Positions 52,085 through 63,700 of a stretch of DNA of 64,000 nt are shown one piece after another. The translations under genes were made by a program, and so were the position numbers. The stretch covers positions 22,090,001-22,154,000 of the forward strand of contig JAKSXM010000137.1 of NCBI GenBank assembly GCA_022575985.1. The letters are read 5' to 3'. Every line of letters starts with the position of its first letter. Within the stretch, counting starts at the first letter, position 1. The notes under the pieces were generated by a model. The model was not told where the DNA came from, ran no database searches, and saw only the letters and a list, made by a program, of their open reading frames with translations. The DNA comes from Anagrus nilaparvatae (taxonomy: Eukaryota > Arthropoda > Insecta > Hymenoptera > Mymaridae).

Positions 52085-52177
52085 TTAACACATTTGCTGT
52101 GGCAGGAAATGTGGCCCCATTTAATGTACATGTAATATTATGGTCGCATTGCGCCCATGCCGCAGCGAATGTGCTAA
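52085..52177. mobile_element. 93-bp imperfect hairpin
   Basis: The left arm TTAACACATTTGCTGTGGCA pairs with the right arm TGCCGCAGCGAATGTGCTAA, with four mismatches or wobbles. The segment is GC-richer than its surroundings, and ATGGTCGCATTGCG also occurs at about 11618. A spurious small ORF runs through it. Confidence 0.6.
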
Positions 52178-52953
52178 TATTAATATTGAGCCAAAATTTT
52201 GACACTTAAAGAAAAAATGGCGAAAAAAGAGATATTTATAAATTGTAGGTAGATTATTCTTTAAAAAAAAAAGACTTTTTACAGGTTTTTCAGGTTAAGT
52301 GGCTATTTAAATATAAATTTAGCCGAAAATTTTTTAAATAAGTATAAAAAAACTTAAATTTTTTTTTACATCTGCAGTAAGGTTCAGGTTTCTGAAATTC
52401 TATTTTACCTGATTATCATTCAACTAACAAATATTACACAAAAACCAATTAATAAAAAAAGAAATGATAATTTTTTATAGCCATAAAATTAAAGCACCAA
52501 ACTGGTTTTTGCTAGTTTCAAAATACTCTCAGCAAAGAAATTAAATAAATATTACAGTAATCAGGCTTCAAAAAAAATATTGATTAAGCACGTTTATTAG
52601 ATTAAAGGATGAAAAATAAAATATAATAATTAGACTTCTGTTTTATTTTTATTTATTTATTATGTTGAATCGATAATACTTGTGTAATTATTTTATATGT
52701 TCACTGTCTACCTACGTGACATTGATATGAGTATTACTTATAATGATAAATATCTCTATGATAATTATACATACTGGTACAAAAGTAAATAAATTTTATT
52801 TATATCTTTAATGCTAAAAGAATATTTGTTTGTCCATGGTTATTTCCGACACATTAAAAATTCAACATTTTTTTTTTAATTACATTTATACATTTACAAC
52901 AAAATACCTTTTTTTTTTTTAAACTGAAAAATGTATTAGATAATATCACAAAG
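52178..52953. other. 3' flank of the GILT-like gene
   Basis: No gene was recognised. A minus-strand AATAAA at 52795-52800, about 155 bp past the stop codon of the GILT-like gene, is a candidate polyadenylation signal. Confidence 0.5.
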
Positions 52954-54106
52954 TTAAGCACAGACAGATGGTTTGTTTTGTGAGTCAATCATTTTGCAAA
53001 AAACACCAATGAAATCGGACATTATTTCGTTCGATGAAGTTCTTTGCTGTAAAAAAAAAGTGAAAATTCAATTTTTATTATTTTTTAGGTACACTGTCCA
53101 AAAATTTTAAGTAATTTCACAAAAATTTTTAATGCTTCACAAAAAAAAGTACATGAAATCTTTAAAAAATTGCTGATTTTATTTTTTTGAAGCCCCAAAT
53201 TTAAGTATTTTTGTGAATTTATTAAAAAATTTTAAAATAAATGATTTAGAAACATTAAACTTACCCCATCAATTACAATAGTAGGGACAAAAGAAAGTTT
53301 TGGGCTTAGGGCTTTCGTCTTCTCTCCATTAGCGATTAACAATTCGTTGCCCAATTTTGAGCTTGAACAATTATTGATATTTTCAATTGACTTTTCGCTG
53401 AATCCTAATTTTTTTGCGCACTAAAAATTAAATTAAAATTAAAAAAAATAAAATACTTAAATTTATACCATTAATTAATAAAATATAAAGTATGCATTAC
53501 GTTTACAGCTGGAGTAGAGGAATAAGAAGCTTCTAACATTGAACAATTAATCAATTTAATCATTGTGCTTTGACGGTCATCTGATTGAACAGAATCAACA
53601 ATTTCGCGAAGAGCGCAACCGTGTTGTCGATTTTGTTCACATTCTTTTGGGCCATGTTGGCATTCAAATTTTGTGTTTTCTCCATCTGAGTGATACTGAA
53701 ATATAATATTTAATATAAATATAACCTGTTTTATAAAAAAAATTTGTACGTAATAAAAATTTATAAAATTACCGAAGCTTTTCCAAATGGAATAAAATTA
53801 ACATTTATATAATCTTTCAAATCATTAAACGATGGAGTTAATTGATTTGTAATAAACATTTTGCTATCATAACATAACGCTTCATAATAAACATCGACAT
53901 TCACTTTTGATTTTTCTCCGTCAGATTTCTAAAATTAACAAAAAAATTATTTTTATAGTTGTAAAACAAAAAAATAATTATTTTTATCAATATTGTTTAA
54001 GGAAATAAAATATTGAATAATTTATTACTAAATAAATATTAATTTTATTACTTACAGCATAGCTTATCAGTAAAGTAATAATTGTAAAAATTAGTTTAAA
54101 ATTCAT
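52954..54106 (-). CDS. GILT-like (gamma-interferon-inducible lysosomal thiol reductase family) protein, five exons
   Basis: Spliced model on the minus strand: 54106-54056, 53928-53773, 53695-53507, 53420-53265 and 53046-52954. All introns are GT-AG and in phase 0, giving 214 aa, normal for the family. Residues 1-17 (MNFKLIFTIITLLISYA) are a signal peptide. VYYEALCYDS carries the active-site Cys at 36 in a CYDS motif. CQHGPKECEQN at 81-91 is the family signature. FVPTIVIDG ends exon 4 (176-184). More cysteines follow, as expected for a disulfide-rich secreted or lysosomal protein. The family reduces disulfides in the endolysosome at low pH. Here the second active-site Cys is Ser, as in a number of insect members, so classical CXXC chemistry is doubtful. 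It is divergent from the Ets97D-like gene. The family assignment is firm; substrate and paralog are unknown. Confidence 0.93.
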
Positions 54107-55068
54107 GATTATAACACGCTTTATAAACAATCAAATAACAGTGTTTAATACTCGAAAGACGGAACACAAGTGAATGGGAGTACGAATTAAATAAAGTGCT
54201 CTACGCGCACCATTTTAATGTTGCCTTTCATATAAGTGAAAAAAAAAAATTATCTACAAAGATAAACTTACTAACTATCATGGTCATCTTAAAAGTTATC
54301 ATAAAAATAATTGATATAATATTAAAAAATACTGCCTGTACAAATTTATTGTAAATTTTAATTTTTAAAATTTGTACCTTTGATTGTTCACTATTTTTTC
54401 GTTTTAATTGATTCCTATGCTTCGCCTCATAATATTCATAAAATAATAATATTCCCGGCGGCATTTCAGGTTTGACTTTGTTATTTTTGACAACTAAAAA
54501 ATGAAATTCATTTTTTCAAAGAATAACAAATGCCTAAATTAAAGTAAATTAATAAATTTAAAATAAGTTACATTAAAAATAAAAAAACAAATATACGACT
54601 AAATAAGAATCAAAAAATTTACGAATGATAGTGAGTCAGAAGGTAAATGCTTATCAAATTAGGTTTTAATTTTTTTAAGTAAAATTTATATTTTTTATAT
54701 AGAATTAAATCATTTTTTAAATAAATAATAATAAATAATAACTTAATTTATAATTTTCAAATAGGCAAAATATAAAATTAAAATTTATTTAAAATTTGAT
54801 TTCTATAATTCGCGCTGTAATAATATATTTTGATAATTATTGGGCAGAGGGCAGCACACTACAGTGATCCACGGTAATTTAGAAAACAATATATTATACC
54901 ATGTTTTATTGTTGTAATACAATAACAAAAATGCATGTGAAACAGCAAGGTAATGTTTATTTTACAAGATATCTTCCCAGGAGGTGAAAATAATGTAATA
55001 TATTTTAGTGAATTTTCTTAAATACGATTATACAAACTCAGGGCATTAGTTTATATAAAAGGTAAATA
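54107..55068. promoter_or_regulatory. Divergent intergenic region between the GILT-like and Ets97D-like genes
   Basis: About 960 bp separates the two start codons and should hold both promoters and 5' UTRs. No core promoter motif can be placed with confidence in this AT-rich sequence. The minus-strand open frame at 54228-54464 has no recognisable domain and is not called. Confidence 0.5.
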
Positions 55069-56793
55069 ATGATGAAGAGAATAAAAATGGAACCTGACAG
55101 TATGCTTTCTTCTGATGAAGATATAATGGCATTATTACAAACTCACAATAGTTCAGATTTAGAACCTGAACCTAATTATGCTCTGGAAGATATTCCAAAT
55201 GGAAATGATAATCCTGAAGGAGCAGCTTATGGACAACTGATGCAACTTATGGACATTCGTACACCTTTATCAACGTTAAAACAGTCACTTGAGCAAAGAC
55301 ATGGCCTTGACCTTTCAGATTATACATTTTGGTTACAAGATTCACAAATGGTATTTTAAACTTTTATTTATAACAAAAGAAGTATGTATCTTTAATAACT
55401 TATATTATCATTAGTTGGAAGGTCACAAAAATTTAGTCGATCAGTGTGTTCAAGGAGAAGGATTAGTTCAAGTAAATGTTGAAATAAAACAGCATCAAAA
55501 AAGAATAAATGTTGTAGATGTTCTTAAACCAGCTGATGAAAGTCTTGATGTACCAGAAAATAATTATGAAAGTAATTATTGTTAATAGATTTTTATATTT
55601 GATAGCACAAAAAATTAAACTTTAATCTCTTAATATGTTTTTTAGCTATAACTCCAGAACCAGAGGAAAATAAAAATGTTATGAGGTGGATGGTAGATTC
55701 TCATTATAAAAGAGAGCAGGTAAATTTGTTATTTTCTAACAAAAAATGAACATTGCTGTATTTTGTTCATAATTTAAAATTAATTCAATAGTGTAAATAA
55801 TTTGATTTAAAAAAGTATTACAAATGTATTTTAATAATATTAAAATCGAAATACAAAAATTAAATTATTGTTCAATAAACTATTTAGCTTTCTTTACATG
55901 TCAATAAATTTTAGGAAAGACTAAAGATACCAGCTGATCCAAAAGATTGGACACAATTCCAAGTAAAACATTGGTTAAAATGGGCTGTTCGTCAATTCAA
56001 ATTGTCAACTATAAAATTAGCAGACTGGAATATTACTGGAGAACAGTTATATAATTTATCTATTGAAGAATTTCAAGCAAAAGTGCCTCAAGATCCAGGA
56101 GACGTATTTTGGACTCATTTAGAATTATTACGGAAATGCAAATTTGTTGGTGAGTAAAACAATTTTTATTAACATGCAGTGATATAAAGAAAAAGATTTT
56201 TTTGTTTTAAATTGTAAGAGATTAAGTATGTTTTAGTATTTTATATGTATTTTATTATGTATATTTTAGCTATTGTTCAAAAAGGATCTACCGAGGAAAA
56301 TCATGAAAATGCTGAAGAAAAACCAGAAAGTCCTCCTCAGCAAAAATTACCACAACCATCTCCAGTAGCACAAGCAAAACTTGTTACTGTTCCTATTACT
56401 AAGCCTGCTAACCTTGATGTAACACCAATCGGCTTAGCTTCAGCTGCTCGCGCAACAACTAGTGGCCAAATACAACTGTGGCAATTTCTATTAGAACTTC
56501 TAACAGACAAAGAACATAAAAATGCTATTCAATGGGTAGGCTCAGATGGTGAATTTAAGCTTAATAAACCAGAGGAGGTAGCACAATTATGGGGTGCACG
56601 TAAAAATAAGCCATCAATGAATTATGAAAAATTAAGTAGAGCACTTAGGTATTATTACGATGGAGATATGATTTCAAAAGTTCATGGTAAGCGTTTTGCT
56701 TATAAATTTATATGTGATTTAAAAACCATTCTTGGTTATTCAGCTGCAGAATTAAGCAGTTTAGTTGATGAGGATAGGCCATACAATTTATGA
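55069..56793 (+). CDS. Ets97D: GA-binding protein alpha / Ets97D ortholog, ETS transcription factor, five exons
   Basis: Spliced model: 55069-55350, 55415-55571, 55646-55719, 55915-56149 and 56270-56793. All introns are GT-AG, phases are consistent, and the product is 423 aa. An in-frame TAA at 55063 supports the start. Residues ~54-120 match the N-terminal OST (ubiquitin-like) domain specific to GABP-alpha. Residues ~175-255 ([15 protein letters not shown]...) form the Pointed/SAM domain. Residues ~317-398 form the ETS DNA-binding domain, with LWQFLLELL, the recognition helix [14 protein letters not shown], and then [14 protein letters not shown], the C-terminal segment that contacts GABP-beta. 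The order OST-PNT-ETS is diagnostic. The protein binds GGAA sites in the nucleus and, in animals, drives nuclear genes for mitochondrial function with its ankyrin-repeat beta partner. The short acidic N-terminus contains IKME, a possible SUMO site. The tail ends soon after ETS. Confidence 0.95.
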
Positions 56794-56862
56794 ATGTAAT
56801 TTTTTACATTGTTGACAATACAATACTCCTGTTTAAATATTATTAATAACAAGTTAAAAATC

Positions 56863-56868
56863 AATAAA
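56863..56868 (+). terminator. Polyadenylation signal of the Ets97D-like gene
   Basis: AATAAA lies 70 bp after the stop codon. It is the first canonical signal downstream. In sequence this AT-rich chance matches are common, so confidence is moderate. Confidence 0.55.
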
Positions 56869-58919
56869 TATTTTATATTAATTATGAAATTTCTAAATTA
56901 TATATTTTAAAATATTATATTAACTGTAAAGATACCAATAAGTTTAAAATTAAATACAATCGCTCCGTTTTATTACTGTTGTGAGTTGAAATTATTTATC
57001 AATATTGGGTCTCGAAAAATTGATTTATTGTTAATACAGTATTAAAACAGAGTGGTATTATGTGAATCAGACTTTTCTAGAAATATAAAATTATTTTAAT
57101 AAAAAACTAAAAATTGTGAATAATAGTTTTAGCTATTTATATGTTTCTAAACAGATTCTTATTCTTAAACTAATACAGGTATGAACATAATACGGTTTTT
57201 TATAATATGATGCATGCATGTTATTGCAATTTTTAATATTAAAAAAATAAAATTTAGAATTAATTTGCATCTATACAATGAAAAAAAAAAACATAAAAAT
57301 CAGTTGGTCAATGGAGGCTTACAGTTAGACAACTCTTCTAAGATTTTGCTTGAATTTTCAAGCAAAATTTCAAATGTATATTATATTAATGCAAAACTTA
57401 TGAATTAGTTTTTAAATAACTTTCTTGAAAATTCGATAAAATGCTTAAATTTTTGAGCAATTAAAGCAAAATTAAAGTAGAGCAACCTGTCCTGAAGTAT
57501 AATCAGTTAAGTTCTCATTTTTATTGGAAACTATTACTGTACACTTACTCTCAATTCTTTATTGATCTTTTAATTTCATCTAACTGAATTCAATTTAATA
57601 ATTAAAATATTTAGGATTCTCTTAATCAAGCTAAAACCATTAAAACATGTATCCAATGAAGTTCATTGTATTTTTTTGAATTCTTGTGTAAATATTAGAA
57701 ATGTAATCCTACTTAGAAATTAAGTTTAATTAAATTATTTCTTTTAAAATTTCATGTGGTGAATTTAACTAATTAATTATATAATCTAATTATATTTTGT
57801 TCAATTTAAATAAATTTGAGTATTATGCTGATTTTTAAAAGTCATCATAAGATTATCTTTGCACATAATAAATATTTAATTTATTAGATAAATCTTATAA
57901 AATTTTTGTGTACATAAAAATAATAATTTTGTAAAAATGTACAAAATATTACATTATAATTATGGGACTTAAAAAAATTGTTAGGAATATCAGTATATTA
58001 AATAAAATATTAATTGTATCTGCTATAAACAAAATTTATATTGTAAAAAATTTATATTGTTAAATTGTAAGTAACAATTTATACATTTAAATATATATAT
58101 TTTTTTATAATTAAAAAAAATAATAAATATAAATTTTTGGTCAAATGTTGTTAATTATATGTCAAAACTAAGAAAACTAACTAGAACATTTTAATTTTAT
58201 AAAAAAAAAATAAAATACAAATAAAAATTGTGATACAAAATAAGTGTTTTCTATTTTTAATTACCTGTAAAAAAGTAGTATGTATAATTTTTTTAACTTT
58301 TACAAAAAAATGAACACATAAAGATTTTAATAAAAAATTCTCTCATGTAATGTTTTTGCAAATATTAATTTATTTTTTTTTTTATTAATCATAAGCTATT
58401 ATTAAAAAAAAAGGTAGTTAAAATTCCACATGTCTAATAAAAACTATTATTATTTAATAACTATATGTAACCCGAAAATTGGTACAAACTAAGAATATTT
58501 CTAGTAAAAAACATTAATTGTTCAAAATATTTATAGAACAAGGGTTCTAGAATAAAAGGGTGAAACGTTATAATGACAGGTGTTAAAAATCATCGGCCCC
58601 TCAAGTTTTAGATACTCAAAATTGTTTTAAAAATGTGTAAAAAAAATTAAAGTTTCTAAGCTACACCTTGCAGTAAAAAATAATACTTACCAAAGTCTAG
58701 CAGGTAGAATCAACTATCAATGCAGAAGATTAAAAAACGTTTAAATATATTTTAAATAAATTTTTATTTACTTAACAGAAAGTTTACAAATAAATATTTG
58801 TTATTTGCTTATAAATTAATTAACAAAGCCATTACAATTATTTTTTAAAATGAATATTGGCTTATTTATAATTTGTTGTTACTGACTTTTGTTAAGCTAT
58901 TAAAAAAATTCAGTATTTA
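56869..58919. other. AT-rich stretch between the Ets97D-like gene and mir-125
   Basis: No gene was recognised. It lies downstream of mir-125 on the minus strand, so the 3' part of the let-7-complex primary transcript may end here, facing the 3' end of the Ets97D-like gene. No end can be assigned. Confidence 0.5.
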
Positions 58920-58998
58920 TCGCCAATACCAGAGAATCTAGCCTGTGAGATATCGTATGCGACGTCACAAGTTAGGGTCTCAGGGAATCGGCGACGAG
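58920..58998 (-). ncRNA. mir-125: mir-125 microRNA precursor
   Basis: The minus-strand mature sequence at 58986-58965 begins TCCCTGAGACCCTAACTTGT and agrees with conserved miR-125 over all 22 nt. The opposite arm at about 58946-58925 (ACAGGCTAGATTCTCTGGTA) pairs with it, giving a hairpin closed by GCCGATT against TATTGGC. The G+C is far above its surroundings, fitting strong constraint. miR-125 (lin-4 family) represses heterochronic targets and is the last microRNA of the let-7 complex transcript. Here it is 2.1 kb downstream of let-7 on the same strand. Confidence 0.97.
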
Positions 58999-59237
58999 AC
59001 AGGCTCGACTAAAGCCTGCCCGCCATAAGTTATCAATGAATAAAAAATTATCACTTATTTTTCATTTATATTTTTTTAATTAACTTACTAATAAAATTTT
59101 AACTATTAATTTTTAAATCTTGCTGAGACTTATATAGAACATTTTGATACCCAATAATTTTTTCTAGTCGTGGGTTGAAGGCGCTTATATTTAAGCAACT
59201 ACGTTAAGCTTGTTTTTTTCTTGATACTGACAAAAAT

Positions 59238-59533
59238 ATAGCTATTTTTTAAACAAGGGACAACATAATATGTGTTTTGTCTATGCATGCAGTTGTGTGC
59301 ACGAGCGAGTACAGGCAGCATGCAAAAGTAGAATCCCTATAATATATTATTACATATTTTATGCCCTAGGGAGACGGGATTTTTGTCCATTATATATGTA
59401 AGACTATGCTTTAAATCACGGGAAAAAATATTGGGTTTGACTTTTGCATGCTGTCTTCGCTACGCTCGCTCGTTCATACAACTGCGTGCAAAGTGAAAAC
59501 CAATATTTTGTCCCTTGTTTAAAAAATAGCTAT
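59238..59533. mobile_element. 296-bp foldback MITE between let-7 and mir-125
   Basis: The ends are ATAGCTATTTTTTAAACAAG then GGACAA and its exact inverse. Inner arms also mirror each other: GCAGTTGTGTGCACGAGCGA against CGCTCGCTCGTTCATACAAC, and CAGCATGCAAAAGT against CTTTTGCATGCTGTC. It has no ORF. No target duplication was clear. Confidence 0.8.
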
Positions 59534-59613
59534 TTTCTTACTACCGGCGTAGAAAAATTGTAAACAAATTTTGGACGTAAATAAGAATGCCCCCGATACC
59601 AGTATTTATGCGC

Positions 59614-59973
59614 CACTAAAAGTAACTTCTGTAAATTAACAAAAATAAAAATAGTCTACTCTCGAAATATCAAATAATTTAAAAAAAAAAATTTGTAAAT
59701 ATTCGATTAATTGTAAATTTACTGAAATTAGTATGTTATTAATGTAAAATTTGATAATTCTTATTTTTTTTTTTTTGAGGATTTGCCAAAAAGTTTAAAT
59801 ATACAACTATTTTTTGTAAATTATCGAAAAGAAAATGTTAATTATTTCTTGTGAATTTCCCAAAAAAAATCGAAAATTGAATTAAATTTACGTTTTTTAT
59901 CGAATACTTACAAATTTTTTATAACAAATATAAACCATTTTTTTTGTTAATCTATAGTTGTTAACAAACAGTG
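59614..59973. mobile_element. Decayed third copy of the CACTGTAAAAAG MITE
   Basis: It begins CACTAAAAGTAACTT and ends AAACAGTG. The interior shares AAATTTACNAAAA and TTTTTTGTAAATTATCG runs with the copies at 6104 and 25970, but it is shortened to about 360 bp and the inverted ends are eroded. It lies between mir-125 and let-7. Confidence 0.65.
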
Positions 59974-61004
59974 CATGTAATCTAGGCAGTTCTTTATTTT
60001 TTTAAACAAAGTTTAAAATTGAAAAATGAAGTTGAAGTCTCAACAAGTCCCAGTTCTAAATTTACTTCTTCCATTAATATCAGACAAAAGTATTAAATGA
60101 CGATAATTTTTATAAAAATTCCTAACAATGGTAAAAGAATTTTATTTATATTAAAAAAATTAATTACTATCCAAATTATTTATATGCTGACCTAAACAAA
60201 AATTTAATTTAATAATTAAATATTAATTTTTTATTATACAAAATAATAAGTTAACATTTTGACGTAATAATTAGACTAAAAACTATTAAAGTTTTAATCG
60301 AAAATTCAATTAAAATTAGCTTTTTATAGTTTTTGATCTTTCCATACCTACTTTATTCATTCATTTATAAAACATACATGCTATACATAAATAAGCCTTT
60401 TTTACCAAAACTTAACAACTTTTTGCCTCTTAAAATAATAATAAATTTTCATTTAAGATAATACAAGGATTGCATGATTCAAAAGTTTAATAATTTTTTT
60501 TTGCATTGCATGAACTCACATAAAAAAAATTTAAAACATTTATTTTCTTGTTCTACAAAAAAATTACAATTAAAAAATTGATGACTTCACATTTTTACAT
60601 TACAAAAACAGTAACTGCGGTTCCACCATGGGTCTAGTTTCAGATTATACAAAAAAATTATTAAATTTTCGACTCACGAAAAGCCCTATTATTTATTTTA
60701 TAATTTTATTAATCTGTTACTTTCTTAACGAACGAATACATTTTTACATCAGATATTTTATGAATAACATGAGACAAACTTAGGTACATTAAATTAACAT
60801 TTAATTGCATGTACTATTTCCGGTAATTGTTACCATTCTTTCCTTTTTAACTTAAAAAATTTTCTTCGTTTCTTGAGTATGTAAATTCCTTATAGCAGAT
60901 AATATTCTTCTTCGTTGACAGTAAATTCTAAGTTTAAAAAAAATTAAAGAATATTACATATTTTTTCAGACGTTCATATAAGAGTAGTGATCCAACGTCG
61001 GGGC
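59974..61004. other. let-7-complex spacer, AT-rich
   Basis: No gene or further microRNA-like hairpin was recognised between the decayed MITE and let-7. Confidence 0.5.
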
Positions 61005-61103
61005 GCCGACGACTGGGAAAGTTAGCAAGCTGTACAGTGGATTCCATAAATTAGAATTATTATTCCCTACTATACAACCTACTACCTCACCCAGGCGTCG
61101 CCG
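61005..61103 (-). ncRNA. let-7: let-7 microRNA precursor
   Basis: The minus-strand mature let-7 lies at 61089-61069 (TGAGGTAGTAGGTTGTATAG plus T), identical to the animal consensus. The star strand CTGTACAGCTTGCTAACTTT lies at 61037-61018 and onward, pairing across a ~30-nt loop. The stem is extended by GGCGACGCCTGGG against CCCAGTCGTCGGC, a strong GC lower stem in AT-rich DNA. let-7 controls late developmental transitions, in insects the pupal/adult switch under ecdysone. It sits between mir-100 and mir-125, all on the minus strand. Confidence 0.98.
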
Positions 61104-62589
61104 CTAACTTCATTAATTTTTTTCAATTGAATTATTTTTTTTACAAATGTTTTTTCTTAATAATTACATTTTTTTATAAAATAGGCATAAATATATTAAA
61201 ATAATTTTGTTATTTTAAAAATTTTATTCCTGTTATTAATTTTCAATTAATTTTTTGTATAAAATCTTGAGTGATGATTTAAGTTTAAAGACTTCACTGA
61301 AATTTAAATAATTAAATTTTAATAAGCAAAAATTTTCACTCCTTAAATTTTTTAATAATAATTAATTAATTTTATGGAGCAGAATTAAACTAGATTTCTA
61401 GTGATAATTACTAGACTTCAATTGTTTTGACTCTAGTTTCTGGTAGTTTTCATTAGTAATCTATAAAAAATCTCCACGAAATTTAACCCCTTTTTTCTGA
61501 TAATAAATTCACTGTCCTATTATAATAAATTTGTTCGTGAAATTTTTCGCAAAATGTGCAACAAATTTAAAAATTTGGTTGTATAAAAAAGATGTAACAT
61601 TTACAGGCCCCTTAATGATTTCTCGCCCTATAATTTATGACATTCTACACACGCTTATCTAATACAAAAAAATTTCAATAAAAATACGACTAGCGTATCA
61701 ACCAAATTTTGATATTGCAATTTTAATATTGCAAATTTTAAAAATGCATTATACAGCTATAAAAATTTGTACTATTTTAAAAATATTAATATACTTTTAC
61801 TTATGTTTTTTTCTTTTCAAGTGTCAAGCAATAAAGAAATCTAAAAATTAAAAAAAATGAAATTGTAGAGTAAAGTATAAGCAAACTTTTTCTGTAATTG
61901 AATAATAAATCGCAAAAATTAAATTGAAAATGTTTTTGGTGACCCCCAAACGTTAAGTTCTTTTTTAATAAAATTTTAGTTTGGATTTATTTTTTCCTGT
62001 TAGTTAAGAAGAAATATTTTTTTTTTAGAAATCAATAAATTTTCAAGCTTTAAAACTGAGATTAACATGCTTACTGCTTTATTAGCTGTTACGGAAAGTT
62101 ATTTTAAAAAGTGATTAGTGTTCACAATTATTAAAATAAGGTGCCATGAAAATTATAATCTAAAATAAGACTGACAGTAACTACTTTAGCTCTTTTGGTT
62201 TTGAGCAAATTTAGTCCAATAACAAGTAATTTAATTTTGTATTGAAGTATGATCTCTACCATACTCATGCATAACCATTTGGTGTAATTTGATGTTCCAA
62301 AGTTAGTAAACTTCCCTTTTAATTTTAACTAGTAATCGATGTCCCAAGAAAATTTAATTTTTAGCTTTTTAGATTTGTATATTACTTTTGCAATATTAAC
62401 ACCATTAAGAAATGGCTTAATGAGCTGCAATTTTTGAACTCTAATATTTTAGTCAAAGAAAACTATTGGAACCTAAACAGATAAATAGCGAAAGTTTAAT
62501 TTAAACGTGACAGCATATTATAACAGTCAAAATATATTTAATCTAATTTTTGTTTATAGACTGATTCATTGCCGAGTTCATTGCTCAAA
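61104..62589. other. let-7-complex spacer, AT-rich
   Basis: No gene was recognised; presumably part of the primary transcript linking mir-100 and let-7. Confidence 0.45.
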
Positions 62590-62925
62590 GTTTGTATTAA
62601 CATGGAACATGTTTATACGTAGGGAGTACCTTGGAAATCAGAAAATCAAGACTTGGGGGTCAAATAAGTTCTATTTAAGAGGGAGGGGTTCAAATGGGAC
62701 TTAGAATAATCTGGATTTAAGGACTTAAAATGATTTCGATTTAGGGTCTTAGAATAATCTGGGTTTAGAGACGTAGAATAATTTTGATTTAGGGACTTAA
62801 AATAACCTAGGTTTAGGGATTTAGAATAATTCAGGTTTAGGGGCTTAGAATATTTTTGATTTAGGGACTTAAATAATATGCGTTTAGGGAATCAGAATAG
62901 TTTGGGTTTAGAATCTTAACATTTA
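62590..62925 (+). repeat. Dispersed repeat with ~26-bp tandem units
   Basis: From about 62690 the phrase GATTTAGGGACTTAGAATAA with TCTGG, or a close variant, recurs about every 26-28 bp for roughly eight units. The left part has CATGGAACATGTTTATACGT and TCAAGACTTGGGGGTCAAAT. Single or partial copies occur at about 5050-5170, 23800-23930, 27905-27990, 40620-40690 and 50395-50480. It sits between mir-100 and let-7. The open frame over its left part is not a gene. Confidence 0.8.
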
Positions 62926-63700
62926 GTAAAAGTGATAATTACAAATTATAAAAATAGCAAATTGTATTGTAATTTGTGTGTCTATGCTCAACTGCAAAAT
63001 AAACATGTTCGATGCATTTTGGTTGTGTTTACACAAATCGTTTATAAGTTTTTTATTTATAGCATTATGTAAATTATGAAAAATAAAAATATTGTTAATA
63101 TTACAGTTACTTTCAGGACCCAACTACCATAGCTCTAAAAAAATTTCTTTATAACAATTTTCTAACGGTTTAAAAATACAAGATTCTTTTGTAAAATAGT
63201 ATACAAAATTTATGAATAATATTAAATTGATAGTTGCATCACTCAATTCCCATAAATGTTCCCTTTGTAAAAAATATAAAGAACGAGAAAATCATTATCG
63301 TGTATAATTAATATTTCAGTCTGGCTGGCGAATTAACCTTAAAATCCGAAAAAAAATCTTGAGTTTTTTAAGTATATGATATTTAATTTTTTAATTTCAG
63401 CTACTCTTACGTTAAACAGAATAAGTACATTACACTAGTAAGGTATGCAACTAATATTGATCTAATATAGTAATTAAAAACTATCAAACAAAACCGCTTA
63501 AAAATCACAAACATTAGCAATTCGAATTAATTTATAATATCATTAAAACTCCTAAATAAATAAATTACTCAATCCAGTAATAAATTAATTAATTTTATCA
63601 ACATGAAAAAAAAATTATTTAAATATAAATCTTAAATTATTAAATTAAAAGTATATTAAAAAAAAAAAGATATATTATCCAATTGTTGTGAAATTAACGC
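62926..63700. other. let-7-complex spacer, AT-rich
   Basis: No gene was recognised; the open frame at 62923-63123 has no recognisable domain. Confidence 0.45.

Noticed and set aside
54228..54464. 78-codon minus-strand frame upstream of the GILT-like gene
   Set aside because: AT-rich Lys/Ile/Phe composition with no domain. It lies in the probable promoter region between two divergent genes.
56245..56269. Extension of the ETS-domain frame upstream to an in-frame ATG at 56245
   Set aside because: This segment is the 3' end of intron 4; the TTTTAG acceptor at 56264-56269 joins in phase to exon 4, which carries the Pointed domain.
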